A DNA stretch of 64,000 nucleotides, taken from contig NC_035433.2 of assembly GCF_002127325.2 (NCBI RefSeq), positions 91,652,033-91,716,032 on the forward strand, read 5' to 3'. Positions 51,338 to 63,800 of the stretch are shown here, piece by piece. How positions within the stretch are numbered: the stretch's first letter is position 1; each line of letters opens with the position of its first letter. Below the pieces are notes generated by a model. It was not told the DNA's origin and ran no database searches. It saw only the letters and a program-made list of their open reading frames with translations. This DNA comes from Helianthus annuus. Its lineage: Eukaryota > Streptophyta > Magnoliopsida > Asterales > Asteraceae. The position numbers and the translations under genes are program-made.

Positions 51338-51584
51338 TAGGGATGAGCTCGGTACCAATCGGTACCGAAAATCCTCAAAAGTGGGTACCGGTACAGGTAC
51401 CGAATATACCCGGTACAGTATGATTCGGTTCGGTACTAGTATTTGAGGGTAAAAACCGGTACCGAACCAGTACCAAAAATGTCAAAATTCGGTACCGAAT
51501 CGGTACCGAAAATGTACCCGGTTCGGTAAATTCAGTAACAGTATCGGTTCGGAACCAGTACCCGATACCATTTGCTAATCCCTA
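51338..51584. mobile_element. hAT MITE built of GGTACC words
   Basis: 247 bp with perfect 8-bp duplication TTATGGTA (51330-51337 and 51585-51592). The ends TAGGGATGAGC and, inverse, TAGGGATTAGC are inverted repeats. The interior is almost entirely the word CGGTACCGAA and variants. Confidence 0.85.
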
Positions 51585-51701
51585 TTATGGTACATCCATG
51601 GAAAACACAATTCTACTTTTTTATATAAAAATTACATTGCAACCCGCAAGTCAGAAAAGTCTTCTTTCACCACACACACGCTCCCCCCCCTCTCCTCTCT
51701 C

Positions 51702-51711
51702 TATATATATA

Positions 51712-51778
<67 letters not shown>

Positions 51779-51780
51779 GA
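51702..51780. repeat. (TA)n(GA)n microsatellite
   Basis: A long TA run followed by about 10 GA units. An inverse-order CT-then-TA tract lies at 53153-53187. Confidence 0.95.
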
Positions 51781-53150
51781 AGTGTAGAATGCAAATCCCC
51801 TAGTCATGCATTACGTACGCGATCATAATAGCCCTACACGTGTCCCTGATTCAGTTTTCCTACATAAGGGTATATCAGACAATCCATTCAATCAGCAAAG
51901 GGCAAATTAGACGATTCCTTCAATAAGCAGACCACGAGTTCGTTACACCACTATCCCAGTAATTATGAATCGTATCAGTTTAATCGATTGTTGTTTTCAA
52001 TGGATCCACAGAGCAACACCGCAGATGATGATTTTGAAGACGATGAATTCGTCAGTGAGCATTCCAATAGAAATTAATTTCGCATGTTATTATTTAAACA
52101 AATCGCATATTATAAAAAGCATGAAATACAATTTCGCATGTTATACAATTTTACATGTTTATAATGTCGCATGTTACAAAATTTTACATGTTTATAATGT
52201 CGCATGTTATAAAATTTCACATGTTTACAATGTCGCATGTTATACAATTTAACGTGTTATACAATTTAGCATGTTATACAATTTAGCATGTTATACAATT
52301 TAGCATGTTATATAGTGTAGCATATTATACAATTTAGCATGTTATACAATTTTATGTTATACAATTTAGTATGTTATACAATGTATTATGTTATACCATT
52401 TAGCATGTTATACAATGTAGCATGTTATACAATTTAGCATGTTATACAATATACAATATACAATTTACAATTTAGCATGTTATATATTTTAGCATGTTAT
52501 ACAATTTAGCATGTTATAAAATGTAGCACGTTATACAATTTAGTATGTTATACAATTTAGCATGTAATTTAGCATGTTATACAATTTCATGTTATACATT
52601 TTCGCATGTTGTTCGCATGTTATATAATTACGCATGTTGTTATGGAAACCTAAATTCGCAAGTTAGTTACAAGTATTCGCATGTTATTTACAAATTTGCA
52701 TGTTATAGATTTTGTACGTTAGTTACAAGTATTCGCATGTTGGATTTGTGGTCGGTCGTTTTTCTTGCTCTGTTACTCCCGCACAACTGACATGAACAAT
52801 CACATCAAATTTTTTATTATTCTAGTAAACATTGCTGTCGATTGGGGATATAATACCTCCCAAAGCTGCTATAGTTGTCATAATCGTCGAATGAACAATC
52901 GATTGGATGAAATCGCACCGGCAGACGTCGATTGCAGAATAGTCGGTTGGAGAAGAAGAAGGTACCGAACGAAATTACCAGGATTTTGATAGAGGAATCG
53001 TCAATTTTATCCTTCGCGGTTGGTTTTATGTATATTAATTTGATTAATTTAATTATATAAATTAATTTCGCAACGTTCAATAGATAGAAGATCGGACGAC
53101 TGGGCTTATCACGTATATAATGTAGGATAAGGGGTATTGTTCGTTAACCG
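51770..53150. mobile_element. Candidate Mutator-like element remnant
   Basis: The outermost parts look like long, decayed inverted repeats: 'AATCCCCTAGTCATGCATTACG' near 51793 against the inverse of the region near 53095-53145 (reads 'AATACCCCTTATCCTACATTA'). They are bounded by GA and CT microsatellites in inverse orientation. Inside are a 25-codon acidic ORF start (52000-52077, MDPQSNTADDDFEDDEF), the minisatellite, and a short basic ORF end (about 52891-52989, with VGWRRRRYRTK). Acidic starts like this occur in FAR1-related, MULE-derived proteins, but the match is too short to be sure. No transposase core is present. Confidence 0.35.
52085..52745. repeat. Minisatellite, ~17-bp unit
   Basis: About 35 imperfect copies of TAGCATGTTATACAATT and, at both edges, CGCATGTTATA-type variants. 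Unit length varies slightly around 17-18 bp, and single units are truncated. The centre (52250-52570) is the most regular. Confidence 0.9.
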
Positions 53151-53152
53151 GC

Positions 53153-53187
<35 letters not shown>

Positions 53188-53258
53188 GGGGGGGTTCAAG
53201 AGAAAACTCATTCTATCACGAGAACTCAAAAACTCCTAAAGAAAGCTTAGAAACATAC

Positions 53259-53309
<51 letters not shown>

Positions 53310-53425
53310 CATTTTTTAGGTGTAAATCTAGCATTTTTAAAATACAAAAAAGTCTTTTTTTTTTTGAAAAAAAAATAAATTTGTATTACACATGTGCAAC
53401 ACTAAAAAAAACTACAACCGCCCAC
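53153..53425. repeat. CT/TA microsatellites and element edge fragment
   Basis: A CT-TA tract (53153-53187), a 'GGGGGGTTCAAGAGAAAACTC' start that may be the end of another MULE-like element, then a TA run (53262-53308) and an A/T-rich stretch up to element C. Confidence 0.5.
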
Positions 53426-55175
53426 TGATGTGCGCAAAATGCAACATATAAATTACATCACATGAGGCATAAAACTAACACTTTTTTAGTACTAATGTTG
53501 GAAAAAGTGTGCTTTTATCTTCCTTTTGAATTTACAGGACCAAATGAGCTTAAACGAGCAAATGGAATAAATAAACAGCAAAAACCAACATAAATACAAA
53601 GAAAAGGAATAAACGTGACATGCTCGACCCCTCGACAACATCCCCAAGAGCAAAAACAAGAAATAGAAGGCTGACCACTGGACACGGGGGCGTGGTGAGA
53701 TGTCTGCAGAAAAGCAAAAGCTGTGGAAGCTTCTACGCCCACCACGGGGGCGTGCCCAGCTCAACACGGGGCGTGGTCAACACTAAGATTCGCAGAATCT
53801 TGCAAAATCTTGGTAGTACAGATACGCTTCTGCACACGGGGCCGTGCCCGCTGGACACAGGCCGTGTTAAGCCGTATGCTGACAAATGCAATTAATGAAG
53901 GAAGAGAAAGAGACTGCCACGGGAGCGTGTGCGCTGGACACGGGGCCGTGGTCGGGCTTCTGTTCAGGCTATAAATAGGGGTGCTTGGTTCACTTCAAAG
54001 ACATCCCTTGGCAAACCACTACTCTCTCACTTTTCCATCACTCCACCACCACTACACCACCAACACCCACCACCATCATCCATCATCCACCTTTAGAGTG
54101 GGTAGTAGTCTCGGGATCCAAGATTGATAGTAAGAGTTCTTGTCAATCAAAGGCTATGTTTGGCTAAGTATCTTATATCACTTGGTGAAAACAAGTCTTT
54201 AATGTATTACTTTTGATTTTTAATCTTTTCGCACTTTTTATTTGGTTTTGTATTAATGACTTTAATAACTAGTTTATTATGTTGAAGGTGAAACTTTTTT
54301 ATCATTTGTCCGTGGTGTCTTAGCATTACTTTACTATCTATATAAAGTAAAAGATTTACACCATTCATATCTATATGGTCTATATAGAGATATGTTGGCT
54401 ACCTGGTCAGGGTTAAGGGAATGGTTTGGTAAGGTTCTTGCCTTATTCAGTGTATAGATCCTGCAAGGACTTGGGTCAAGCTTACTAGGACCTCCTTTAA
54501 TACCCACTGGTATTGGATGGTGGGTGTGCGAATGGCTTGATCCCCTCATATGTAAACTACTATTAATACATTAAACCGGCTACTTGGGATTGTATCCCTG
54601 CTGACTCAAACCACTTAGCCGAGGCCGAGGGTAACGTCACCTTCAAAAGAGGGGCCTACCACTTTTCGCATTAATAACTTAATTAATTATCTTTCAATAT
54701 TCCGACCCTTTGGGATTGTATCCTTGCTGACTCAAACCACAGGGTTAAGGGTAACGTCACCATCAAAAGAGGGGCCTACTACTATAACTAAGATAAATTT
54801 CTTAAAAGGTGCAAAAGTGCGGAAATCATCAAAGGATACATTAAAGGCGAGTCGGATCCAAGTGATTCATCTTGTCTATTTGTTTTTATTTTATTTTTAT
54901 TTCTACATTTTTAGTTTTTATTTTCATGTTTAAAATCTTTTCTAAAAAAATTTTAGATTGATTAGACGTTGAGGATAAGCCGGTACTAAAAGCTCTTGTG
55001 TCTTTGGACGACCTCGGTATCTTACCAACACTATACTACGCTCACGATGGGTGCACTTGCCCAATTGTGTGTTTAGTGTTAGTAGAATATCGTGTTTTAT
55101 AAATTTAAAACTTGACTAATGCGTAAAATGGGCTTAAAAATATAAATAAAAATATAATACACCTAAGGCACACCA
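53426..55175 (+). repeat. Element C 5' LTR
   Basis: 1750 bp, clearly homologous along its length to the 1694-bp LTR of A but much more diverged than A's two LTRs are from each other. TATA box at 53970-53977. GC-palindrome cluster at 53676-53955 directly upstream. Confidence 0.88.
53676..53955. repeat. CACG-N4-CGTG palindrome cluster, element C LTR
   Basis: Seven or eight motif copies (for example CACGGGGGCGTG at about 53682 and 53744, CACGGGGCCGTG at about 53835 and 53939), ending about 20 bp before the TATA box. Arrangement and linkers are as in A, although the rest of the LTR has diverged. Confidence 0.85.
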
Positions 55176-55299
55176 AGTTTCTGGCGCCATTGCCAGGAAT
55201 GCAAGGATTTAAAGAAAGTTAGGAATCAACGACCTAATCATTTTTCTTATTTTTCTATTTTTTAGGATTTTTCTTTAATTTTTCAAGCTTCTGCAGACT

Positions 55300-55425
55300 T
55301 CAGCACGGGGCCGTGCCTGCTAAACACGCCCCGTGCCCAATCTTTGTTACTGGCAATCCTGTTTTAAGTCAAACAATAGCTGAACACGGGGCCGTGCCCA
55401 CTGAACACGCCCTCGTGTCCAAACG
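55300..55425. repeat. GC-palindrome pairs, element C internal region
   Basis: Two pairs, at about 55302-55340 and 55384-55421, in the same place as 33985-34115 in element A. Confidence 0.8.
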
Positions 55426-55473
55426 CCCAGTTACTGAAAACAGAACCGTAAGATCCCGACGGTTGGTAATTTC

Positions 55474-57783
55474 TGTCACACCCCCAAAATTCCACATGCG
55501 GAAACCCCGCTAGATGTGTGACATACCAGGATCTAGCCACCAATCACATTGAACTCATAATAATATTTCAAATAAAAACTTGCATTCATTAAAATAAAGT
55601 GTTACAAAACATTTATTAAACTTGACACGTTCAGCGGAAGCATAAATTGTTTGTTATGTTTTTCATAATCCATATGTATGTAAGCCATTAGATGTGTCTC
55701 GTGATTCCATGTATCTCAACCCATGACCACTTCAGCATTCCAGATAGCAAGTTCCAACAACATGTACCTATAGACCTGCAAGCATGCAGAAAAGTGTATT
55801 AGACAACGCTGGTGAGTTCATAGATTTGTATACCGAAAATCAAGTTACGTGTTTTGTTGTCCCATGTTTAGTTCAGTTCAAAAGCAACTCCAAAAACAAT
55901 GTTGATAATAACTCGATACCATACAAGATGGCTCCAGATTATTTGCCCATCCCCAATGCCCCTATCAAAGCATTGGTCATGATTTAAGGTAATTAGTTCA
56001 TGCCCGTCCTCCCCGGTACGGTGTGACGGTGCCAAACTTAATAGCGCTATCAACTAATAACCCCGTTGCCTCCCTGACAACCTTTTCGGTAGTGGATGGG
56101 ACTTAAGGTGATAGGAGTGAGTGTATTATCCAACATTCCGGTTTAACATTCCAGTCAAACCCATTACCCAATATTCCTCCCCGAAATATTTACTAGATGT
56201 CCCTCCCCGGGACGCATGCTTGAAAAAGAGCAGTGAACTCACCTTAGATTGCTCGGTGTGTTACGTTACATTACCCGTTCCGAGTTGGTTAACCATACCC
56301 TACCGTGGTTACCAAGAATAGTCAGTATAATGTTCACATATCTCATGTTTCGATCGTACACGTTACACAAGTAGCAAACAAGTAAAACACACATCTTTAT
56401 ACGAGTTGTAACCGTTATTCATGCAACCCATTGATTCGTAACGTTTACCGTAAAGTCACATAACAAGTATGGGTTTCATATGTAAGTCAATCACCTAACA
56501 GTACACTTATTTTCACATATTGCAATTGCCGCTAAGATCACCGTATAACACAAAGCAAGTACTCAAATTTCATATAAGTCCACATCTCACTTGCATATCA
56601 CATACCAACGCTTAACAGGTAAGTTTGCTACTCACAAGAGCCAAATCAGGTTTCTTATTCTTAATCAACATTATTATCATGCAATCAGATAATATTATTA
56701 AACACAAATATTCGTTAACATATTCATCACAGTGGAGTGTCTTCACGACGAAGAACCCTCATGGCAACGAACCTTCATGGCGACGAACCTTCATGGCGAA
56801 GAACTACACTTCGTCAAGAAGTAATTGCGATGAAGGTTCATAATTGTTCGTCGAGAAGGCCAGTCGATGAAGAACCATACTTAGTCGACTTGGGTTCTTC
56901 GTGGGAAGTTTCGTCGCTGCACCTCAACAGGTAAACATGATTTCCTCAAGAACCCTAATTACTATTTAACCATAACTAACCAATTCATCATTTGACAACT
57001 TCATACCAGATTAACAGATCAATCATTAATTCACAAGTATCAATCCAATTCAATGTCTAAATCTCGATATACATAACAATCATAATAATCTAACCATGTA
57101 TAGTCCCCTAGGTCATCGATCATCATTATTCATGCTTCTATGTTAGACCTAACAGTAGGTTATCCCAATGTTTTCATCCAGACTTCTACTATCATGCAAT
57201 TATATCTAACGAACATTAAGTAATAACAAAATCAAACAACTCATCACGATATTATGCAACCTAGTACTACAATAAGTTCAATCAATCAATGGTGATTATG
57301 TACTAACCGAGAGAACTGAGATGGGAATCACGAAGATCCTCGAGAGGGGAATAGTGTTGCCGTTGGGTTTGCAAAGGAGAAGAGAGGAATGTTTAGGGTT
57401 TGATAAAGGTTCGTGTTTGCAAAATATAAGAACCACGCACAACCCTATGGGTCGTGTTCACGGATTTGGGCCGAGGGCTCGTTCAGCGAAGAATCTGCTC
57501 GACGAAGGCCCTTCTTCATCGAGGTTAATGGTGACGAAGACTCATTTTTCGTCCAGCAATGTTGTGGCGAAGAGTTGTGGCGAAGAGTTGTTCTTCGTCA
57601 TCTTGGGTTTCCATTGCACATTAAATATTAAACATTACACATTACACATTTAACAACCAGGCATCAGAATACTTTAATCATTCAAATAAACTACACATGA
57701 CATCACATAAAACAAATTGTAAAAACAGGATTGTGAAACAAGTGATGCGTAGAGGAAAGATCTTAAGATTTCGGGTTGTCACA
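55474..57783 (-). repeat. Element D 3' LTR
   Basis: 2310 bp. Contains two patches of repeated GACGAA(G)/TTCGTC words: 56743-56920, with an 18-bp tandem 'AACCTTCATGGCGACG' type unit, and 57476-57600. Confidence 0.8.
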
Positions 57784-57853
57784 TCAACCCCAAGTAAACC
57801 AAAGCAGCAAATTGTTAGATCAGGATGACTGTGGATTTTCTGCAGGTGCCACA

Positions 57854-60853
57854 TCATCCCCAACTTGAAAGGGAATTTCGCCCCCAAAATTCACCAGTTG
57901 CATCAGAACTAGATTGGTCAGTTGGGAAAAGTTGAGGATACTTGAGCTTCATCTGATCTCCACGTTCCCATGTGAACTCCGGTCCACGTCTTGAGTTCCA
58001 ATGAACCCTCACGATTAGAATTCGACTGTGCTTACGGACCTTAACTTTCCAATCCATGATTTCGATGGATTCCTCGACAAACTGCAACTTGTCGTGAATC
58101 TTAGGCTCTAGTAAGGGTATCACAAGCGTTTCACCGGACAAGCACTTCTTTAGGTTCGAGACTTAAATGACATCGCGAATGTTACTCACTTCGTCAGGTA
58201 GCTCGAGTTTGTAGGCCATGTCATTGATTCCTTCCAGAATTTTGAATGGCCCAACGTAATGTAAATTCATCTTGCTACGCTTCCCAAAGCGCACCGCACC
58301 CTCCCAGGGTGAGACTTTCAATCATGACACGTTCGCCTGCAGCGAACTCTCAGTGTTTCCTAAGCTTATTAGTTTTCCTGGCGGTCACGCGTTGCTGCCA
58401 TACGATTCCCAATCTAAACAATCTTCTCAGAGGTTTCAAGTACAAGTCCTAGACCTGTGGTTAGGTTGTCACCCACCTTAGTCCAACAAGGAGATGGGCA
58501 TTATCGTCCATGCAATGTCTCAAACAGAGTTGTCTGAATACTAAAGTGGTAACTGCTGCAGTAGGACTCAACCAAAGGTAAATGTCCTTCCAATTTTTAC
58601 TAAAGTCAATCACACACATGCTCGCAGCATGTCTTTGAGTGTCAGGATGGTTCGTTTACTCTGACCGTTTATCCTATGATGATAAGAAATGCTCATGTCT
58701 AGACGTGAGCCAAGGGTGTTGTGTATTGCCTGTCATAAATAAGGTATAGATCAAAATAAGAGGTAACATGAGTTGGCACCCCGTGCCTAGACACCGCCCT
58801 TCACAGGTAATTACTCACAGGATACGAAGACTTGTCAATTTTCCTTGATTGCAAGAAAGTGTACTAGTTACATGAGACAATCAACGATCACTCAGGTGAT
58901 ATTGTTTCCGTTTTGAGTTTTAGGTAGACCAGTGACAAAATCCGTGGCAGTCTGTTCCCATTTCCAAATGGGTGTTTCTGGTTGCTGACACAACCCAGGA
59001 GGTTTCTGGTACTCCACCTTGACCTTCTCATAAGTCGAACATCGTTCACATACGTTGCTATGTGGGCTTTCACGTCCGGTCACTAGTACAAGATCCTTAG
59101 ATCCTAAGACATTCTATCAAAACCCGGACGAGTAGGATATCGAGGCTTGTGTACTTCACCCAACACAAGTTCTCTAGGATTGCTGTATAGTGAGACCCAT
59201 ATTCGCTCCATGAGGTAGTGGGTATCTCCCGATTTTATATATAAGTCGTTTTTCCACGCCCCACACGGATTCTGCTGGGAGGTTCTCATCCTTCAACGTT
59301 TTGGTTCAAGCAGATGGATCTGATCAGGTATGTTAGAGTCGATGGTGTGCTGCGAGGCTCGTACACGTTTAGGTTTCACTGTCGAAATCATTCAAAAGTT
59401 CCATCCAGCGATGCCATCACATGTTTAGCTCTTTCGAAACAAGGGTACACGAGAGGCCCTTGTGATCGGTCTAAGTAGTGCATTTGGTACCGTCCAAGTA
59501 ATGCCTCCAACTTAAATCCAAAGACCATGGCTTCCACCGTAGGTCGTGTCTCGTGTAGTTCTTCTTGTAAATCCACCACGTAAGCCATCACCTTCTTGTG
59601 TTGCATCGGCATGTAACTGGGACTCTGATTCAAACCATCATGGTATACCACTAGATCACCCGTACCCTCAGGTAAAGACGATGCTCCGTGCATTGTAGTG
59701 TTGGGTTTCGAAAGCGGAAAAGACGTCCTCCTGTTTTGTCTCCCACGAATTCACAGCACCTTGCTGTGCTAAAGAGATTAAAGCTGCACGATCTTCGAAA
59801 ATCCCGTGATGAATCTACGATAGTATCTAGAGAGACCAAGAAATTATTGTATCCCCGAAGGACTTTTTGGTGCCGATCAATTTCTAATAAAATGGATCTT
59901 AGTGAGATCCACGTGTATCCCCACTTCGTTGACTACATGACCAAGAAGGTATACTTCTCGAATCCTGAAGTCACACTTAGGTAGACTTCGCATGGAGTTG
60001 CTCATCCCCTAGGAGCTCTAAGATGAAATACAAGTGCCGTTCATGGTGTTCCTTTCTCCTGGAAGTGATTCAAAACGTCATAGATAAACACGGTTGACGA
60101 ATCTGGCGAGATGAGGTTGACACATACTACTCATGTGATCCCTAAGGCTGCTGGTGTGTTGGATAACTTAAACAACATGAACAGAAAATCATAGTGGCCG
60201 TACTGTGCCTGTAACGCCGTGTTAGGAATCATCCTCCCCTGGTTCTTCCATCATGTGACAATCCGATCTTAAGTCGGTTTCCGAATAGAAGCTTGATCAT
60301 TGTAGCGGGTCAAGCAAGTCGTCGATGCGAGATAGAGGGTGACGGTCTATGATTGCCACATTGTGGTAGTCTGTACACGTACGAAAGGACTCGTCCTTCA
60401 TTTCCACAATAGAGCTTGGGCTCCCCAAGACGAGGAGCTAGATCGATAAAACTCCCATCCAGTAGTTCCTGAAGTTGATTGGACAGTTCTTGCAACCCCC
60501 AGGCGCAAGACGATAAGAGGTACCAGATATCAGGACTGCTTCTAGCGTGATACACATCTGATTTTTCTCCTGACAATGCGAGGGGAAAAACCTGGAAGTT
60601 CTTCGGGCTGCGCATTGGTAAACAATGATAGGGTAGCACGGTAGGTGAAACACTTCTGGTCTCCCACCGCCGAAGTGATGCGGACAATCAGTGAATCTCC
60701 ACCATGAAGAGATATACATGCGATTTCCTCCTTACAGAAGGTTTCTGCTTGAGGCTTGGACATCCGGTCCATACTATCGACTACACCAAAGCTTCTAACA
60801 GTAGCAGGGGGAAGGTCAATGTCGAACTTGTGACCTACAAGATTAAGTTGCAC
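57854..60853 (-). pseudogene. Element D pol remnant
   Basis: Fragments in several frames, in minus-strand order. Protease-like (VGHKFDIDL, DRMSKPQAETFCKEE) at about 60853-60660; poor reverse transcriptase and RNase H traces at about 60700-59390; an integrase zinc region and start of the core (VKVEYQKPPG, WKWEQTATDFVTGLP) at about 59083-58900; and the chromodomain-like end (HWNSRRGPEFTWERGDQ) at 58141-57854. At least eight breaks; no part can work. Confidence 0.8.
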
Positions 60854-60885
60854 CTTAGGTGAATGTGTGAGACTTCAATTGGCTT

Positions 60886-63800
60886 TGTGACAACCCTCAC
60901 AAATTCAGGTATCCGTACACTTAATTAATATTAAATTTGTGCTTAATGACTGTGCTTGATTACAACTGTGATTAAACTGCTTTATGTTTTTGGTTACATA
61001 CATACATATGCATCACACCTTATACTGTCACTCCATTTATTACACACAAACATTAGTGACAAACTTGATGCACAAAGCACAGTTAGCACACTGGGCTGAT
61101 AACCCAGAAAACATGCTGACAACGCTAGCACCTAGACAGACAATGTCATTTGGGCAAGTATGAGCCCGGAATAGAGTACTACACTAGTAGGGAGTGTAGG
61201 GAGGTGATGACCATAAAACTGCCTCACTAGGTGATAGTTACAGTGCCGGGAAGTTCTTAAAACACACTTTAAATGCAGAATTCTGCACTCATTAATAAAA
61301 TTCAGCATTTTAAAATACTAGTAAAGTGCAAAAATATGTCAGAATGGTCCTGTATACTTTTCTAAGTGCCGGGGATTAATTGTGTTGCTAAAATACATAT
61401 GAAAGTCACTTTAGGGAATAATTAAACACTTTAACGGGACAGTATCTAACTAGATAACCGGACATTACCCGAAACACTATTTTTTTGCCAGACACATTGT
61501 TTTACTATTTCTTGGCTTGTCGTGATCCCCGAACACCCTAACATCCACTAAAAAGTAACTAACTAACATATGTAAACACATTACTTGAAATCCAACTTAC
61601 CATTACACTTTGGTTACAAAATGTTTCCCTTTACCCCCCCCCCCCCACAGCCAAAATCGGTCCCAAGTGGACCCACCATATCATTTTTACCATGCTTCAT
61701 AATCTCCTACTTGATTTAATTCCAATTGTTTAATGGGTGTTGCTTGTGAGAATGACCAAAAGATGAAGACATGTTCTATAAGTATGGACCAAGATCACAA
61801 CCATTTCCATTCATCATCACACACCCTCACTTCACTCACTCTCTCTCTCATTTTCGGCTCCCCCAAACCGAAACCATCACCACCACTTAACATCATCATC
61901 TTCTTCATTATCAAGTTCCATTCAAAGCTTTGAAGGTGATCCATGGAGGTTGCATCTTGAGGAGCATTCAAAGGAGCTTTGTTCTAGTCTTCTTCATCAT
62001 CTTTTCCCATCATCTTCACACTAGAATTTCTACCCTAGCCTTGTGCTAGTAGTAAGTCTTATTACACCTTGCTTCATTTAGTTCTTAGTCAAGATATGTA
62101 GTATGATGATATTGTTTAAATCACAAAAGAATAAGAATACTAAAAGATGTTAAAACAAGAATAATGAACATAAAAGTTTACTTGAAGATGAAATATGACT
62201 AGTTTGATGTTGTTATGAGTATGTTGTTATTTCATGATGATTCTTGGTTGTAGGAGGATAATCACCATAAAAGTCTTGTTAAATAAATTTAGAAGCATGA
62301 TGTAACAAGAATAGGAAGTGGTTATGTACTACATAAATAACCACCTTCTAAGTTAGTCATGAACTTGAATAAAAAGAGATTTTTCTAAAACATAAGTGAA
62401 CTAGTAGATTGGTGACCATGTTGATTCAAGTTTACTAGAAGCTTTTTCTAAGTAAACCAAGTTAGGAAAGCGGTTTTTTTTGGAAAAATCATAACTTTAC
62501 ATAAATTTACACTATTTTAATAAATAAAATAAACGTAAGAACATTTATTTACAAAAAGAGTTCTAGAAGTTAATTTTTGTAAATATTGATTACAAGTTGC
62601 GAAAATGTAACTCGTTTAAGAAAGTGATTTTTAACGAAATAAATACACTTTGGAAGGTAACTAAGCCTACTAAAGGCTTCACTATGTTTCTACGCGTTTT
62701 CGGGAAATATCAAGTTCATGACTATAGTATAACACACATATTTTTGCTCTTGGTAAAGTAAGAATTGATTATTGATGATTGTTGGTTGATTTTGAAAAGA
62801 AAATGATATGCTAGTAAGCATGGACACTCCCGTTTTAGGGGAAACTCTGGCGAAATTTTAAAAAAATCTCTAGACTTAGAAAAATTATTTTCTAACAAGT
62901 ATTTAGAAAATATATTGACTTGTTTTTCGGAAGTAAACTTCGCCATACAATTTATTACAAAACTCCAAAGTGTTGGAGGTGGGTTTTCTAAAATAAAGGC
63001 GAATAAATATATATTAATAATATATATTTGACAGTAAAACACTTGTGTGATTATATTATTTATTTTGGGGTAAATATTATTTGGTTGCACAATAGTAAAT
63101 ATATTATTTTTGAGAAAAATATATATATTTTGGGTTATATGGATTTCGATAAATATGTTGAATGTATTTTTCTTAAGTGGGACTTAAAAATATATAATGT
63201 CAATACTCTAAATCACAAGATACATGTATAAATACCCCCATACTTGGGAAGGAAATACACATATAGATACTTGAGAAGTGTAGATACGAAATAGTTGCCT
63301 AACTATTTTCCTAAATACAAGGGTTAGTTAAAATAATTATTATTTTAACAAGTATAATACCAAAGTAACGCAACTCAAAACACTAAACCCTAAGCCAAGG
63401 CACGGCCCATTCGTCTAATAGACATTGGGACGTGTAGGTCGTCACGCAGCAGTTTGAGTTTGAGATTGACATTTCTGGATACGCACTTCAGTGAGTTCAT
63501 GTCCCCCTTTTCTCTTCACTGTTTTCAGTTTTATACTTCGGGGGTGAAATACATGCGACAATTATTACAAACATTTATTTACATGGTATGGTTAGCGTAG
63601 GGATGGTTTATACTACTAGATCATGTGAGGGGTGGGTACAACACTCGAGGCCATTAATCCTCGTTGTAGGACCGAGGGGCACAAGAGTGATAGATCTATT
63701 TGGGTGTAGCGAGCCCACACCCGTGAGGCCGGGGAGGCCCATAGAGGTGACTGTGTCTTACAGCCGAAGCCCGGTAACAAATTTGCTAGGTTTGAGTTTC

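Larger units (their letters stand above)
53426..55473 (+). mobile_element. Element C: relative of element A, interrupted
   Basis: The LTR starts TGATGTGCGCAAAATGC at 53426 and ends near 55175. A weak tRNA-Asp-type primer site (TGGCGCCATTGCCAGGA, 55182-55198) and 275 bp of internal sequence follow, including GC-palindrome pairs matching those of A. The internal part stops at 55473, where element D is inserted, at the place that is 34152-34160 in A (before ORF1). The rest of C is not in the window. Confidence 0.85.
55474..60885 (-). mobile_element. Element D: decayed chromovirus-type Ty3 element inserted in C
   Basis: Minus strand. 3' LTR 55474-57783 (TGTGACAACCC..GGGTGTGACA ends on the minus strand), then a pol remnant to about 60853. 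The 5' part and 5' LTR lie beyond element E and outside the window. LTR ends resemble those of B. Its many frameshifts and stops make it older than B and element 1. Confidence 0.82.

Noticed and set aside
52085..52745. Regular short repeats as a CRISPR array
   Set aside because: Units of about 17 bp follow each other directly with no unique spacers. It is a minisatellite in a plant genome.
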